From contig OY998180.1 in assembly GCA_963921935.1 (NCBI GenBank), positions 209,974,744 through 210,038,743 of the forward strand: a DNA stretch of 64,000 nt. The letters are read 5' to 3'. Source of the stretch: Galeruca laticollis (Eukaryota; Arthropoda; Insecta; Coleoptera; Chrysomelidae). A program made the translations under genes and the position numbers. How positions within the stretch are numbered: the stretch's first letter is position 1; each line of letters opens with the position of its first letter. Shown piece after piece: positions 1 to 10,388 of this stretch. The notes beneath the pieces were generated by a model that was not told the origin of the DNA, made no database searches, and worked only from the letters and a program-made list of their open reading frames with translations.

Positions 1-120
1 GAAAAAGTGTTGTTTCATTTTCAGGCAGCCAACATATATTGGAAATTACATATTTATTACCTACTTTATAATAATAATAATTGGATAACCGTGATTTTTA
101 TTAATTTATTCTTTTAGGTG

Positions 121-1650
121 AAAGTCATCCAGAATTGAATGCAGAAGATTTTATTTGGGGTTTATGAATGGTAACATGGAGAGTAAATTAAAAAAAATTC
201 CATAGAATAATATGTATGGGTGGAAGAAGAAGGCATTGGATTTAACTATCATGCTAATAAAAGACGACAGGAATATGGGTTTTCCAGTAGCATTTTTTAA
301 GTAATAGATTAGATCAAGTTGTTCAAGAAGTTTTTTACGGGCACTACAAAACAAAATTGGGGTAATAATACAGCCTGAGTATTTCATGACAGATGATGAT
401 TCAAAATACTGTAATGCATGGGTAAAAGTAATGGGAACCTCACCTAGAAGACTTTTGTGTAGCTGACATATTATTAAAAACTGGGTTATTCAAGGAAGAT
501 CTAAAGTAAAAAAATAATTTCATTAAAACAATTTTTTTTATTTTTTGTGTAATATTTTGCCTTTTTATTTTTTATATATATTTGTTTTTCAGATTAGGAA
601 CACAGAAATTAAAAAAGCAATGAAAACAGATCTGAAGAAAATACTGAATGAAACCAAGATAGACAAGTTTACAGAACTTACCAACAACTACTTTAAAAAA
701 TTGCAACATGCTGATGAACATCTGTTTTTGAATTATCTAAAGCAGTGTGTTAATTTGTTATTATTTTAATAGTATTTTAAGGACAGTATTTAATTAATCT
801 GCTTTTTACGATAGACATATACCTACCTAAGATTAAAAATGAATTTCTGGAATCACGACTTAAAATTGTTTTAGATATTATTACCAAACTTCAGAAAGAA
901 TAGCTATGTGGGCACATTGTTACAAAATAAATGCAAGTAATAATCTACTAAAAACCAATCAGCGGAAATCGAATGAAACTATTGACAGACTCTTGGAAGA
1001 ATTAAAGAATTTGGTAGATGGAAAAATGTGGAAATGAATTTTGAAGGTTTGCTCGTTTTGACCAACAATTCCACTTTTTTGTAACTAATATTTGTTTTTT
1101 TTAAGATGGAAAGACCACATTCAAATGTTTACCAGGAGAGACTTGTTGTAAAAGCACATAAACTAGCAGAAACAATGAAGTTAAACAAAGTTGAAGTAAA
1201 AGAGGTAGGATTTGGTGAATTTCAGGTTTCAGTCTTCTAGAAGTAATGATATATCTTATAATAATGAATTATGTGAGACAGAATGCAGAACTTCTTATTG
1301 TGAAATATGTAAGATATGTATCCATCGCTATAGGTGGTACCTGTACAGAGTATGTCATAAAAACTATTATGTGTAAACACATTCATTTGGTATGCTTTTA
1401 TGAGCAAAGGAAGGGAAGCGAATCTGTTTTAGGTAATGTTGCCAAATTACTTTCCGAGTAGAAGAGATGTGAAATTGAAATGGAACAAAAAGACGAAATT
1501 AAAAATTGTATTGAAGAGAAGATATCCGAAAATAAATGTTTAACTACAATAAATGGAGAAACAAAGAGAGAGATAGAAATTGAAACATGTACAAACTTTC
1601 TAAGGTTCCTGAATATTGAGGAGTATAATCGGTAATGGACCCATTTTTTT
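121..1650 (+). pseudogene. MULE-family transposase remnant with SWIM-like zinc site
   Basis: This is a decayed Mutator-like (MULE) transposase. Around 245-310 a frame reads DLTIMLIKD..MGFPVAFF, as in the first half of the DDE core. From 386 the frame reads MTDDDSKYCNAW and then LLCS-stop-HIIKNW, with the expected Trp changed to TGA. At about 897-1010 there is a SERIAMWAHCYKINAS-like block, typical of insect MULE-like proteins. At 1280-1400 Cys and His residues ending in MCKHIHLVC resemble a SWIM zinc site. The reading frame changes several times. Some breaks fall at intron-like borders: GT near 493 with AG at 592, and GT near 1045 with AG near 1105. It may therefore be an intron-containing copy that later decayed. 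The tail to 1640 is Lys/Glu-rich. Family assignment is from motif memory and fairly firm; exact exon limits are not. Confidence 0.6.
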
Positions 1651-2348
1651 AATTTATGTAAGTAGCTAAAAATATACAAAATTTGTATAAAGTATATGGA
1701 TAAAATTAGCTTAGTAATGGAATAAGAAAATAGGTCGATTTTACGAGAAAGGAAAATGGAAAAGCAAGAATTCTTTCCTTAAAAAAAGGAATTTATAATA
1801 CTATTTTATCGGTGGCAGGACTTTTGTATTATATGTAACTATAACTCATAGTAAATATTTAATATGGTTAATTAAATTATTTCTTATGGAGGCAGAGCCT
1901 CTAAATAATTTTAATTTATATATTTTAAAATCATTTTAAATTACTTCCTTCCAGACAATATTAGCTGTGCGTTGGCCGCAGTATTTGGAAAAAATTGAAA
2001 GTAAAGTTGATTGTGCACACATAACTTTCCTCAAATTCAACGAATTTAAAGTTAATAGCTCAAAAGAAATAGCTTGATCCATTGAGTGTTCTGAGAGTGA
2101 AACGATCAAGATCCATTCACTATGAGAATTCGAATTGCTTGAGTGAATGTGTCCCATAAGAAATGTACAGGGAAGAATCGCGTTTGAGTATAACTTGAGT
2201 AAGGTAGGAGTTGAGTAAATTGCAATGATTGATGACATATCTGTGTCTAAATACCTTTCATTTAAAAAAAAATTAAGGAAATCGGCCAGATAGAACGGCC
2301 AGACGACTGACTTCAGTTTTCATACATTTTTTTAATATATTTAGTATA
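1651..2348. other. No gene recognised
   Basis: This stretch is AT-rich. It contains a chance minus-strand open frame at 1936-2238 with no motif I can name. I see nothing else here. Confidence 0.4.
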
Positions 2349-2566
2349 GTGGCAATGGTAATGGCTTTTGTATATGTATATTTTAAAAATAAGTATTTGT
2401 ATATATAAATATATCGGTTTCGGTTTTATTCAGATGTACAAATGTATTGCTTAGTATTATTTTATGGTAGCAATTGTCATGGCTTTTTATGTGTTGCAAT
2501 AAAGAATAAATTTTTGTATAGATGTTATTATGGTCTCGGTTTTATTTAGTTGTTTGTAACATTTAA
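2349..2566. repeat. Two degenerate tandem units, about 117 bp each
   Basis: Two successive blocks share a GTGGCAATGGTAATGGCTTT-like start, a TTTGTATA core and a TCGGTTTTATT end. The first begins near 2349 and the second near 2466. They are clearly related but diverged, and I see no coding capacity. Confidence 0.5.
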
Positions 2567-2696
2567 ATAAATTATTTTTATGGAGTGTGTGTTTTATTCA
2601 ACGTAATAATAAGTTGAATAATATTAATAATGTTAGTTTTTATTAAATCTTTTCTCAAATATAGTGGTTTTATTCCATAAAATTATCAGTAGTAAT

Positions 2697-2867
2697 ACCA
2701 CAAGTGATTGAATTTTCGCGATAAGTCTGTCGATTCATTTTTGAACGAAACTGAATTGTTTCGAGAAAACACCACGAGTCCGCAGGACGAGTGGTGTTTT
2801 CTCGAATCAATTCAGTTGAGATCATAAATGAAAGACAGACTTATGAGATAAATTCAATCACGAGTGG
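2697..2867. repeat. 171-bp palindromic foldback element
   Basis: The two halves are inverted copies of each other around position 2782. The outer parts pair CCAC.AGTGATTGAATTT with its complement near 2850-2867. The inner 15 bp, TCGAGAAAACACCAC, pair perfectly with GTGGTGTTTTCTCGA. The tip reads GAGTCCGCAGGACGA, giving a GTCC/GGAC stem closed by GCA and flanked by GA/GA. There is no coding sequence. It looks like a MITE or a pair of transposon ends joined together. The family is unknown to me. Confidence 0.7.
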
Positions 2868-2884
2868 AATTTTATTAGACTATT

Positions 2885-3200
2885 TAATGTTTAATAATTA
2901 ATTTTGGCTAGAACAAGAAGTGACCTACTTTGTGATTGACTTAATATATGTTAATATAATATCATACTTCTTGTAGTCAATCACAAGGTTTAGCCAAAAA
3001 TACTTATTAAACATCAGGAATGCATCAAATGAAATGTAACTTCTGTCATTCTGGCGATGAAACAATTGTCAATTTCTTAGAATTTTTAACATTTTTTTAA
3101 TATATTTTGTGGATTGTGGAATTATCTAGAAACAGTAAGTTTCATTTAAAACAGTAATATGAGAAGATTCCACAGAGTAAGGGTCGAGAAAATTAATGTC
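2885..3200. mobile_element. Solo 3' end of a Penelope-like element
   Basis: From about 2968 this matches the 3' non-coding tail of the PLEs at 9930-10139 and 16280-16510. It shares TAGCCAAAAATA, AAACATCAG, the AACTTCTGTCATTCTG block, GTGGAATTA and the closing AAGGGTCGAGAAA. The first 60 bases (2885-2945) are an inverted copy of 2968-3015, so this tail begins with its own short palindrome. The hammerhead region at 3039-3085 is decayed: the core reads CTGGCGA instead of CTGACGA and helix II is missing. Confidence 0.65.
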
Positions 3201-3277
3201 ATTCAATATGCTTGCTATAATTTTGGACATTTTAAAATGTACCCATTGAAAAACTAATAATCTGGATTTTATTTTGA

Positions 3278-3460
3278 GTTATAGCTATTCCCTCCACCAG
3301 TAAAGGTGTTGAGCCATTTCCTTCACCACAAGTAGAAGCTATTCCCTCCACCAGCTATGGGATGGAAGGTATTGAGTCCTTGCCACCTTCACTAAATGTG
3401 TTGCGAACCGAAAACACCATTAATCGGCATAAAGTCCTTTCATTTTTGAAACGTAGATAG
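3278..3460 (+). CDS. Possible terminal exon, Pro/Ser-rich (uncertain)
   Basis: A frame stays open for 60 codons after a TGA at 3275-3277 and ends in TAG at 3458-3460. It has no ATG at its start, so if real it would be an exon; an AG at 3284-3285 could be an acceptor. The encoded peptide is Pro/Ser/Glu-rich and contains the motif AIPSTS twice, about 20 residues apart, then a basic C-terminus (FLKRR). At DNA level the repeat is about 55-58 bp. No family is recognised. The open frame could simply reflect the tandem duplication. Confidence 0.2.
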   Translation, partial: VIAIPSTSKGVEPFPSPQVEAIPSTSYGMEGIESLPPSLNVLRTENTINRHKVLSFLKRR

Positions 3461-4654
3461 ATAGTTTTAAGAAATAAATTACTAAATATGTAAATGTTCA
3501 TAATTCATAATCGTATATATGTAAAATCGACTATCTTGTTTATTATACTTTTTTCATTTATTTTAACTGATCAGTAAGTAGTAAAAATTTTATTTAATGC
3601 CAAAGTTAATTCGAATACATTCAAATAAAAGCATTTACAAAGTAAAAATGAATGCTTTACAATTAGCAAAAAGCACTATTTTTCCACTATAGCCCATATA
3701 TAACCCATGGTATGGCTATTTATGGGAAAGTCCGTATTAACTTCTGTAGAGCCATAACGCCCTAGCGGTAACACCAAAAATCCAAAATTAAGAAATTTTT
3801 AGAAATAAAAAAAAATCATTAATTCCAAAAAAACTCCAAAATTTAAACATTTTTTGATTATTATTTCAATAGTAAGGACATTTTGTTTTCTTTTGTTGAT
3901 ATAAATTTTCAAGCATATTTGTGTGTTTACTTATTTACTGTCGTTATTTTGTGCGTTTACTTATATAACTTTGGTTAATTGTAGAGGCTCATCCAGAAAC
4001 GAGAAAAGATTTCCACAAAACGGTGGCATTTTTAAGAGCCATGAAGACCTATTTAATACTTCCAGTAAAGAAATAAAGTAGAAATGAAATGTTAGATATA
4101 TTATTTTATATTTTGTACAGTCATAAGTGCTGTTTAGCAACTCTTATATGTTATTACTTGGTACATTGTATTTACAGAGCTGGGCAGTAGTTAACTACGT
4201 TTCCTTTAATAATATTTTAATTACTTTCGTTCTAACAGTCACAGTAATTATACTCAAATATTTTCTTTCACAGAAAGTTGCTAAAAATAATAGTTAACTA
4301 CTCATTGCTAACACTTTTTTTGATTAAGTAGTCTGCAGTTAAACTCCACTAGTTTATCCAGTTCTGTGTGTTTATAGGAGTATAATAATAAATAAATTGA
4401 TTAATATAAACTTATCATAAATAATTTTCTACTTTTATCTTGTTTTAACATCATTTAAAAATCTAATGATGCTCCAATCTAGAATGTGTGTTACTCAAAT
4501 TATTTTTTATTATTGCATTGTATTTACATTACATATTCTGTTTGTTAAGAAAAGTTCTTTGTGAAAGAAATTATTTGTTGTGTATTTTTATACCAAAATA
4601 AATAAACTGTTTATATGATTATTGTTTTATTTTTTTCATTTTAAGCATTAATGG
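3461..4654. other. No gene recognised
   Basis: AT-rich sequence with frequent stops in all frames. I see no motif, structural RNA or element end that I can support. Confidence 0.4.
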
Positions 4655-4744
4655 TCCATCATTTGATATGTCATTCAATTTAACTCGACATCTAATCATT
4701 ATTTAGTTAATGGAGTTAAATTGAATGAAATGTCAAATGATGGA
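4655..4744. repeat. Short inverted repeat (hairpin, about 32-bp arms)
   Basis: TCCATCATTTGATATGTCAT at 4655 continues through ATTCAATTTAACTC and is mirrored by GAGTTAAATTGAATG..ATGTCAAATGATGGA ending at 4744. Two mismatches are visible in the arms, and the loop is about 26 bases. It is MITE-like, with no coding capacity. Confidence 0.65.
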
Positions 4745-5190
4745 CTATATATTGCTATTTTGAAATAAAATAATTAAAATACAGTATATTTGAATATACC
4801 GCCAAAACCTAAAATTACAGAAATCTTTTTAACATCACTCAATTGTTTAGTCGACAGGCTCTTTAGATGGCGCCACAATCAGTGTCTCATCTATCTGTGG
4901 GTTATCTGTAATGGCAACAACAAGATATTACTTTTATCAAGTACTAGTTTTTCTGCTCCTTCGGACATACTTTCACGTTTTTTCAGTTATTAAAAAATTC
5001 GAAACAAAAACATCTATAAATTGAGACCCTTTTCATCGGTTGTTTTTGAAATTTAAGGCTAGATTGTACTTTATGTTTGACACAATAGCAAGTAGGTTCT
5101 AATTTTCCGCAAATCCGCAAACTACAGATCGCTTCCGAGGTATATGCGGTTTTTAATATCGTCTCTTTCACTCTCGCACCATCCCCACAC

Positions 5191-6612
5191 TCATCATCAT
5201 CATCACCCAGCCCCTTCAGTCCACTGCTGGACATAGGCCTCCCTTGATTGCTTCCATATCTTCCTATCCTATGCTGCTTGCATCCAGTTGTTATGGATAT
5301 GTCTCAAGTCGTCATGCCAACGTGTTAGCGGTCTTCCCCTATTTCGAAATGCTCCATGTCTCGGTCTCCACTCCATAATCTTTTTAGTCCATCTATTGTC
5401 TGTTAATCTAGCTATATGACCCGCCCAGTTCCATTTTATGGTTGCGATTCTCTCTATAGCATCAAATAGTCTCGTTCTTCTTCGAATTTCTGCGTTCGGT
5501 ATTCTGTCTCTTAGGGATAAACCCAGCATTTGTCTTTCCATGGCACGTTGAGCTACTCTTATTTTAGTTGCTTGTTTTTTGGTTAGAGTTAGGGTCTCTG
5601 CACCGTATGTTAACACAGGTAAAACACACTGGTCGAAAACTTTTCTTTTTAGGCACATGGGCAGTGAGGATTTCAGGATATGTCTTAGCTTTCCGAAAGC
5701 AGACCATGTTAATCATATTCTTCTTCCCAGTTCTCTTACCTGATTATCTCTGGTTATGCTTACCTCGTGACCTAAGTACTTATAGGACGTTGTTTCTTGG
5801 ACTTGATTTCCTTCCAAATATATTCCTCCTGTCAATACGAGATTTGTCATCACTTGCGTTTTTGAGATGTTTATTTTGAGACCCATTTTCTTTGAAATAT
5901 TCTGTAACAGTCTCAACATGGTTTCCGCCTTGTGGATATCATCCGCTATCAAGACTATATCATCTGCGAATCTTAAGTGACATAGGTTTTCGGCGTCTAT
6001 GTTTATTCCTAGCCCATCCCAATCTATTTGTTTACACATGTATTGCAGTAGTGTGGTGAATAATTTTGGCGAGATTGTGTCGCCTTGTCCAACACCTCTC
6101 TTTATTTTAAACTTTTTGGTATGTTCATGAAGACTTACGCAGGCAGTAGCTTTTTCATATATGTGTTCTATCATGTCAGTGTATCGGTGATCTATTCGAC
6201 AATCAGCTAATGCTCGAAGCATTCCTTTTTGATTTATGGTATCAAACGCCTTTTCGTAATCAACAAATATTAGAACCAGTGGCTTATTGTATTCTATTAG
6301 GATTTTCAGAACTTGAAGATGGACGTTGGTTCCGAACCCTGACCGAAATCCAGCTTGCTCCCGTGGTTGGTATAAATCCAATTTATGTTTTAATCTGTTC
6401 GTAATGATTTTTGTAAACAATTTGTAAATGTGTGATAACAGACTAATAGGTCTATAATTTCCAAGGTCGGTAGTGTTACCTTTTTTGTGAAGAAGAGTGA
6501 TAATTGCATTATTCCATTGTGTTGGAGTAGATTTCTTCTTGAGACACTCGTTGTAGAGAGACTTCAATGTTGTTAATAACTTTATTCCTCCTAGTTTAAT
6601 TGCATCTACGAC
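5191..6612 (-). mobile_element. 5'-truncated RTE-type LINE, copy 1
   Basis: This non-LTR retrotransposon insertion is bounded by a 9-bp target-site duplication, TCCCCACAC, at 5182-5190 and 6613-6621. On the minus strand it begins inside the reverse transcriptase domain and ends just after its stop codon in a (TGATGA)n run (5191-5205). Very short 3' ends made of simple repeats are typical of RTE-like elements. The endonuclease half is missing. It inserted into the outer end of the hAT remnant to its right. Confidence 0.8.
5203..6612 (-). pseudogene. RTE-type LINE reverse transcriptase, broken
   Basis: The protein copies element RNA into DNA. Visible motifs in order are NYRPISLLSHIYKLFTKII, EQAGFRSGF, FVDYEKAFDTI, GVGQGDTISPKLF and the catalytic FADD in CHLRFADDIVLIA. 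The C-terminal region follows, with LKRKVFDQCVLPVLTYGAET and GRPLTRWHDDL. The frame is nearly continuous, with two in-frame stops: TGA at 5713-5715 and TAG at 5269-5271. The natural stop is at 5203-5205. The endonuclease domain is absent. The first 45 codons of the open frame above 6612 belong to neighbouring DNA, not to the LINE. The copy cannot make a complete protein. Confidence 0.85.
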
Positions 6613-6621
6613 TCCCCACAC

Positions 6622-7080
6622 TAGTGAGGAGCTAAACAGCGATATTTGCATAACGCCGTTATCGGCGATCGCGATTTTTAAATAAGAGGAATTTAAAAGG
6701 GTAATCGTGATCGCGACTTTTCCCACTAGGCCAAACGTTTTCATCATTTCGTGGCTATGATCTCGCCTGATACATTTTACTGTTGCATATTAATTTTTTT
6801 TGCTTGCTTCCTATTGCACTGATCATAAACTGTAAAACTGGAGCTGCTGACTAGAAAATTTAGTTATTTTTATGAAAAAATAAAGTAAAATTCTTCTTTA
6901 AATACACCACTCTTTGTTAACTATATGGATTGGAGTCAACTTTTTTGGCACAAATAAATAATAACTTGTATTTTAATCAATTAATGTTTTATTTTTACGA
7001 AATATAAAATGAGATAAGAACAAAATATTAATAATACATTTTATAAAAAAAATATATATGTATAAGATATTAATAGAAAG
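6622..7080. other. Non-coding left part of the hAT remnant
   Basis: This piece holds short GC-rich palindromes such as CGGCGATCGCGATTTTT near the element end, then AT-rich sequence with no reading frame. It is best read as the 3' non-coding region of the minus-strand hAT. Confidence 0.4.
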
Positions 7081-7196
7081 AAAGAAATTTTTATGAAATT
7101 GACTGTCTCGACCCTTACTTCGTGGAATATGCTCATATTAGTGTTTTTAAATGAAACTCAAGGTCTCTAGTTAATTCCACAATATAATACAAGTTA

Positions 7197-7264
7197 TTGA
7201 AAATTCTAAAAAATTGACAATTGTTTCGATAAATCAATATCATCGTCAGAATGACAGAAGTTAC
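7197..7264 (-). ncRNA. Hammerhead ribozyme motif, inverted arm of PLE-1
   Basis: Read on the minus strand, the conserved core CTGACGA is at 7249-7243. A short helix II (GATA/TATC) follows, then GAAA at 7227-7224 and a tiny helix III (ACAATTGT). The cleavage triplet GTC ends at 7216. Sequence before the core (AACTTCTGTCATT) can pair with sequence after the cleavage site (AATTTTTTAGAA), forming helix I. This is the type I arrangement with a minimal helix III reported in PLEs. Self-cleavage has not been shown for this copy. Confidence 0.65.
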
Positions 7265-7510
7265 ATTTCATTTTATGCCTACCTGATGTTTAGTAGTTAT
7301 TTTTGGCTAGACCAAGAAGTAACCTAACTTGTGACTGGCTTAATATATGTTTATAGAAAAAAGAAGAAGATGTGATATTACAAATATTGAAGCTTAGATA
7401 TTATTAGCCCTATGGTGATATCCTGGATATCATTTTTCCAATTAAGATCAGTATAACTGTGCAATGATATAGAAAACCAGGAAAACTATATCTGCTGATC
7501 TTTACAATTA

Positions 7511-7857
7511 TCACTTAAGAAGACAGTTTATTAGTGGAGAATTCCCTAGATTTAACTGTTCATTGACATCTTCATATTGTGGGTTTCTTAAATGTCTTCT
7601 AATTTCCAGTTCTTCAAGGAAATCCAGTTCTTGTTTCTTTTCACAAATATGCAGTACTTCTAGTTCTGTGTTAGGTGTCAATGAATGATTGGTGTCAAGT
7701 AGATGTTTTGCGTAGTGGGATTTATCTGGTTGTTTTAATCTGTATGCTCGTAAGTGCTCACTGTATCGTATTTCAAAATTCCTAAGGGTCTGACCCAAAT
7801 AGACAGCATTACATTCTGGACATTTGAGTTTATATATACCTGACTTCTTTAATAGTG
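7511..7857 (-). pseudogene. Inverted partial copy of the PLE GIY-YIG endonuclease
   Basis: This open minus-strand segment encodes the last part of the PLE protein, from just before SGIYKLKCPECN to the stop. It is nearly identical to 9425-9770, with D in place of V in the stretch RNPQYE(D/V)VNEQ. It starts without its own ATG because it is the inverted terminal arm of PLE-1. It contains the GIY..YLG motif, the CPEC pair and HYAKH. It is not expected to work alone. Confidence 0.8.
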
Positions 7858-8085
7858 ATTGTTCGAATTTGGGTTTTAATTACCAAATTCTCCCGTGATT
7901 TAATTTCAACCCCCTGTATACTACTGTTCGAATATTATGCTCAAAACATATAACTAAATATATCCTTATTTTCAACAGTTAATATTTCTTTACTTCACTA
8001 AAAAAGTCATTTAAATTTACTAACACCTAAGGAAAACAGATAAATATCGTTTTCTGAAATTCTACTGAACATATCAAACGCAATA
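7858..8085. repeat. Foreign repeat fragment inside PLE-1
   Basis: This stretch runs from GTTCGAATTTGG to GAACATATC. The same sequence in reverse orientation occurs at about 20430-20645, with small differences. It has no PLE homology in the other copies. It sits exactly between the inverted tail and the truncated direct PLE. Confidence 0.75.
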
Positions 8086-9770
8086 AAAAAGAATATAGAG
8101 AATAATAACCTAACAGTTACAAAATCTGATAAGGGGAACGCTACTGTCATTATGACGACTGAAAATTACAATTCCAAAGTATATAACTTTATAGAATCCA
8201 GCGATGTAAAAGTTCTTAAAGCAGACCCAACAAAGAAGTTTTCTAATAATGTAAGGGATATTGTTAATAATTCCAATTATCTTTTAAATGATTACAAAAA
8301 GAGGTCTATCATACATAAGAATCCTCATTGTCCACAATTATATGGAACAGTTAAATTACATAAAATAACGAAACCAATTAGACCTGTAGTCTCTTATGTT
8401 AATGCTCCTAATAATATATTGGCAAAGAAGCTCAACAATATACTCAATACTTACGGATATGAATCTCAGTACTCAATTAGAAATTCAATAGAACTAATCA
8501 AAAAGTTGAAAGCAATCCACTTACAAGATAACTATAAACTCATATCGTTCGATGTAACTAACATGTTTACTAAAATTCCTCCTAAAGAATGTCTAATACT
8601 TGTAAGAAAATTACTAGAAGATAAAAATATTAATCCAGGAATAATATTAGATATACTTAATTTATTTGATGTATGCATCAGAATTATTTCACTTTTGACA
8701 ATAAGATATATATTCAAAATGAAGGTTTACCAATGGGAAGCCCTATATCACCTATTTTAGCAAACATTTTTATGGACAATTTAGAAAGAAAGATCTTTGA
8801 AAGTAATATTTCGAAAAATCTTTTATTTTGGTATAGATATGTAGATGACATATTAGCTTGTTTTATGGGTAGTGAACGACAATTAGATGTATTTTTCAAC
8901 CACATCAATAATTTACACCCGAAAATTAAATTTACATTAGAAATTGAAGAAAATAGCTCAATCCATTTTCTTGATTTAAAAATTCAAAGAGTTAATAATG
9001 TACTTGATTATTCAATTTACCGAAAACCAACACAAACTGATGTCACAATTCCATTCAATTCTAACCACCCTGTGTCACACAGACTAGTAGCATATAATTC
9101 AATGATACATAGAGCTTTTTCAGTTCCTATGAACAAATGTAATTTTGATAGAGAGATTAATACAATTAGACAAATAGCAACATCTAACGGTTATCCATTA
9201 GATATGATAAATAAGCTAATTAGTAAAAAAGAGGAAAAAGTGGCATTACAACTAATATATCCTAAACAAGCTGATGAAATTAAAACTTATAAAACCATCA
9301 CATATGCAGGAAATATTTCTAATAATATTTCAAAGATAATATCTTCAGCAACGAATACAACAATTTCTTTTAAAACAGAAAGTAACGTTAGTACAAAATT
9401 GTTAAATGTAAAAACAAAAATATCACTATTAAAGAAGTCAGGTATATATAAACTCAAATGTCCAGAATGTAATGCTGTCTATTTGGGTCAGACCCTTAGG
9501 AATTTTGAAATACGATACAGTGAGCACTTACGAGCATACAGATTAAAACAACCAGATAAATCCCACTACGCAAAACATCTACTTGACACCAATCATTCAT
9601 TGACACCTAACACAGAACTAGAAGTACTGCATATTTGTGAAAAGAAACAAGAACTGGATTTCCTTGAAGAACTGGAAATTAGAAGACATTTAAGAAACCC
9701 ACAATATGAAGTTGTCAATGAACAGTTAAATCTAGGGAATTCTCCACTAATAAACTGTCTTCTTAAGTGA
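8081..9770 (+). pseudogene. Penelope-like reverse transcriptase / GIY-YIG endonuclease, one frameshift
   Basis: The protein makes DNA from element RNA, primed at a break cut by its own endonuclease. The frame from 8081 lacks the N-terminal domain present in the copy at 12.2 kb. Motifs in order are PQLYGTVKLHKITKPIRPVV, FDVTNMFTKIPP, GLPMGSPISPILA and the catalytic WYRYVDDILACF. The GIY-YIG domain follows: GIYKLKCPEC, then AVYLGQT, the Arg in RYSEHLR, and HYAKH. The CPEC..HYAKH set matches the zinc-binding insert of PLE nucleases. A 4-base deletion near 8674 shifts the frame, as comparison with the 13460 region of PLE-2 shows. The rest is open to TGA at 9768-9770. It is the best preserved PLE here, so it is relatively young. 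Confidence 0.85.
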
Positions 9771-10017
9771 TAATTGTAAAGATCAGCAGATATAGTTTTC
9801 CTGGTTTTCTATATCATTGCACAGTTATACTGATCTTAATTGGAAAAATGATATCCAGGATATCACCATAGGGCTAATAATATCTAAGCTTCAATATTTG
9901 TAATATCACATCTTCTTCTTTTTTCTATAAACATATATTAAGCCAATCACAAGTTAGGTTACTTCTTGGTCTAGCCAAAAATAACTACTAAACATCAGGT
10001 AGGCATAAAATGAAATG

Positions 10018-10084
10018 TAACTTCTGTCATTCTGACGATGATATTGATTTATCGAAACAATTGTCAACTTTTTAGAATTTTCAA
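10018..10084 (+). ncRNA. Hammerhead ribozyme motif, direct arm of PLE-1
   Basis: The core CTGACGA is at 10032-10038. The GATA/TATC helix II has a six-base loop. GAAA follows at 10054-10057, then helix III ACA/TGT and the cleavage triplet GTC ending at 10065. Helix I can form between AACTTCTGTCATT upstream and AACTTTTTAGAA downstream, with TTCT pairing AGAA. One extra T separates CTGACGA from the helix. Every invariant position I can check is present. Confidence 0.7.
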
Positions 10085-10187
10085 TAACTTGTATTATATT
10101 CTGGAATTAACTAGACCTTGAGTTTCATTTAAAAACACTAAAGAAATTTTTGGCATTTAAAAAACAGTTGCCACATATAAAAAACAT

Positions 10188-10388
10188 TTATTTGCTATAT
10201 TTGTAATTTACATTTAAAAATGATAACATTTGAGTTTTTCTGTCACTTAATAGTGTTCTACGTTCATTCTGGACCTGACCAGCTTTAGAATACAATTTTT
10301 CACAATAAACTGAAGAAACTAGAGCAAATTGTTTTTCTTGTGCAACTGCAGATAGATTTGGAAAATGAAACTTATTTTCCTGTCACCA
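10188..10388 (-). pseudogene. hAT transposase C-terminal (dimerisation) remnant
   Basis: The minus-strand frame reads FPNLSAVAQEKQFALVSS, then VYCEKLYSKAGQVQNERRT and FLNVNY, ending in TAA at 10188-10190. This is the conserved hAT C-terminal dimerisation block (usual form: C-E-R-x-F-S-x-A-G-x-I-x-x-x-R-R). It breaks at a TGA just upstream, near 10385, and no transposase core follows. The rest up to 10683 is non-coding, with GC-rich palindromes near the element end. Confidence 0.75.

Larger units (their letters stand above)
7093..10139 (+). mobile_element. Composite Penelope-like element (PLE-1) with inverted 5' copy of its tail
   Basis: The unit is flanked by a 12-bp duplication, AAAGAAATTTTT, at 7081-7092 and 10140-10151. 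It has three parts. First comes an inverted copy of the PLE 3' end (7093-7857). Next is a 228-bp fragment of an unrelated dispersed repeat (7858-8085). Last is a 5'-truncated PLE in direct orientation (about 8081-10139). PLEs are known to carry terminal repeats in direct or inverted orientation, and the inverted arm here is about 760 bp. Both arms contain a hammerhead-ribozyme motif. The direct arm stops earlier than the inverted one, at ..TTTAAAAACACT. The element lies inside the 3' region of a hAT. Confidence 0.75.

Noticed and set aside
2770..2796. Tip of the 171-bp palindrome resembles helix II of a hammerhead ribozyme (GAGTCC..GGACGA).
   Set aside because: The needed CTGANGA before it, and GAAA with a cleavage triplet after it, are absent.
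5568..6404. Plus-strand frames at 5568-5879 and 6210-6404.
   Set aside because: They lie opposite the RTE reverse transcriptase and have no motifs of their own.
8673..9770. Reverse transcriptase considered as a group II intron or retron enzyme.
   Set aside because: The C-terminal GIY-YIG nuclease with CPEC..HYAKH and the tail hammerheads identify a Penelope-like element.
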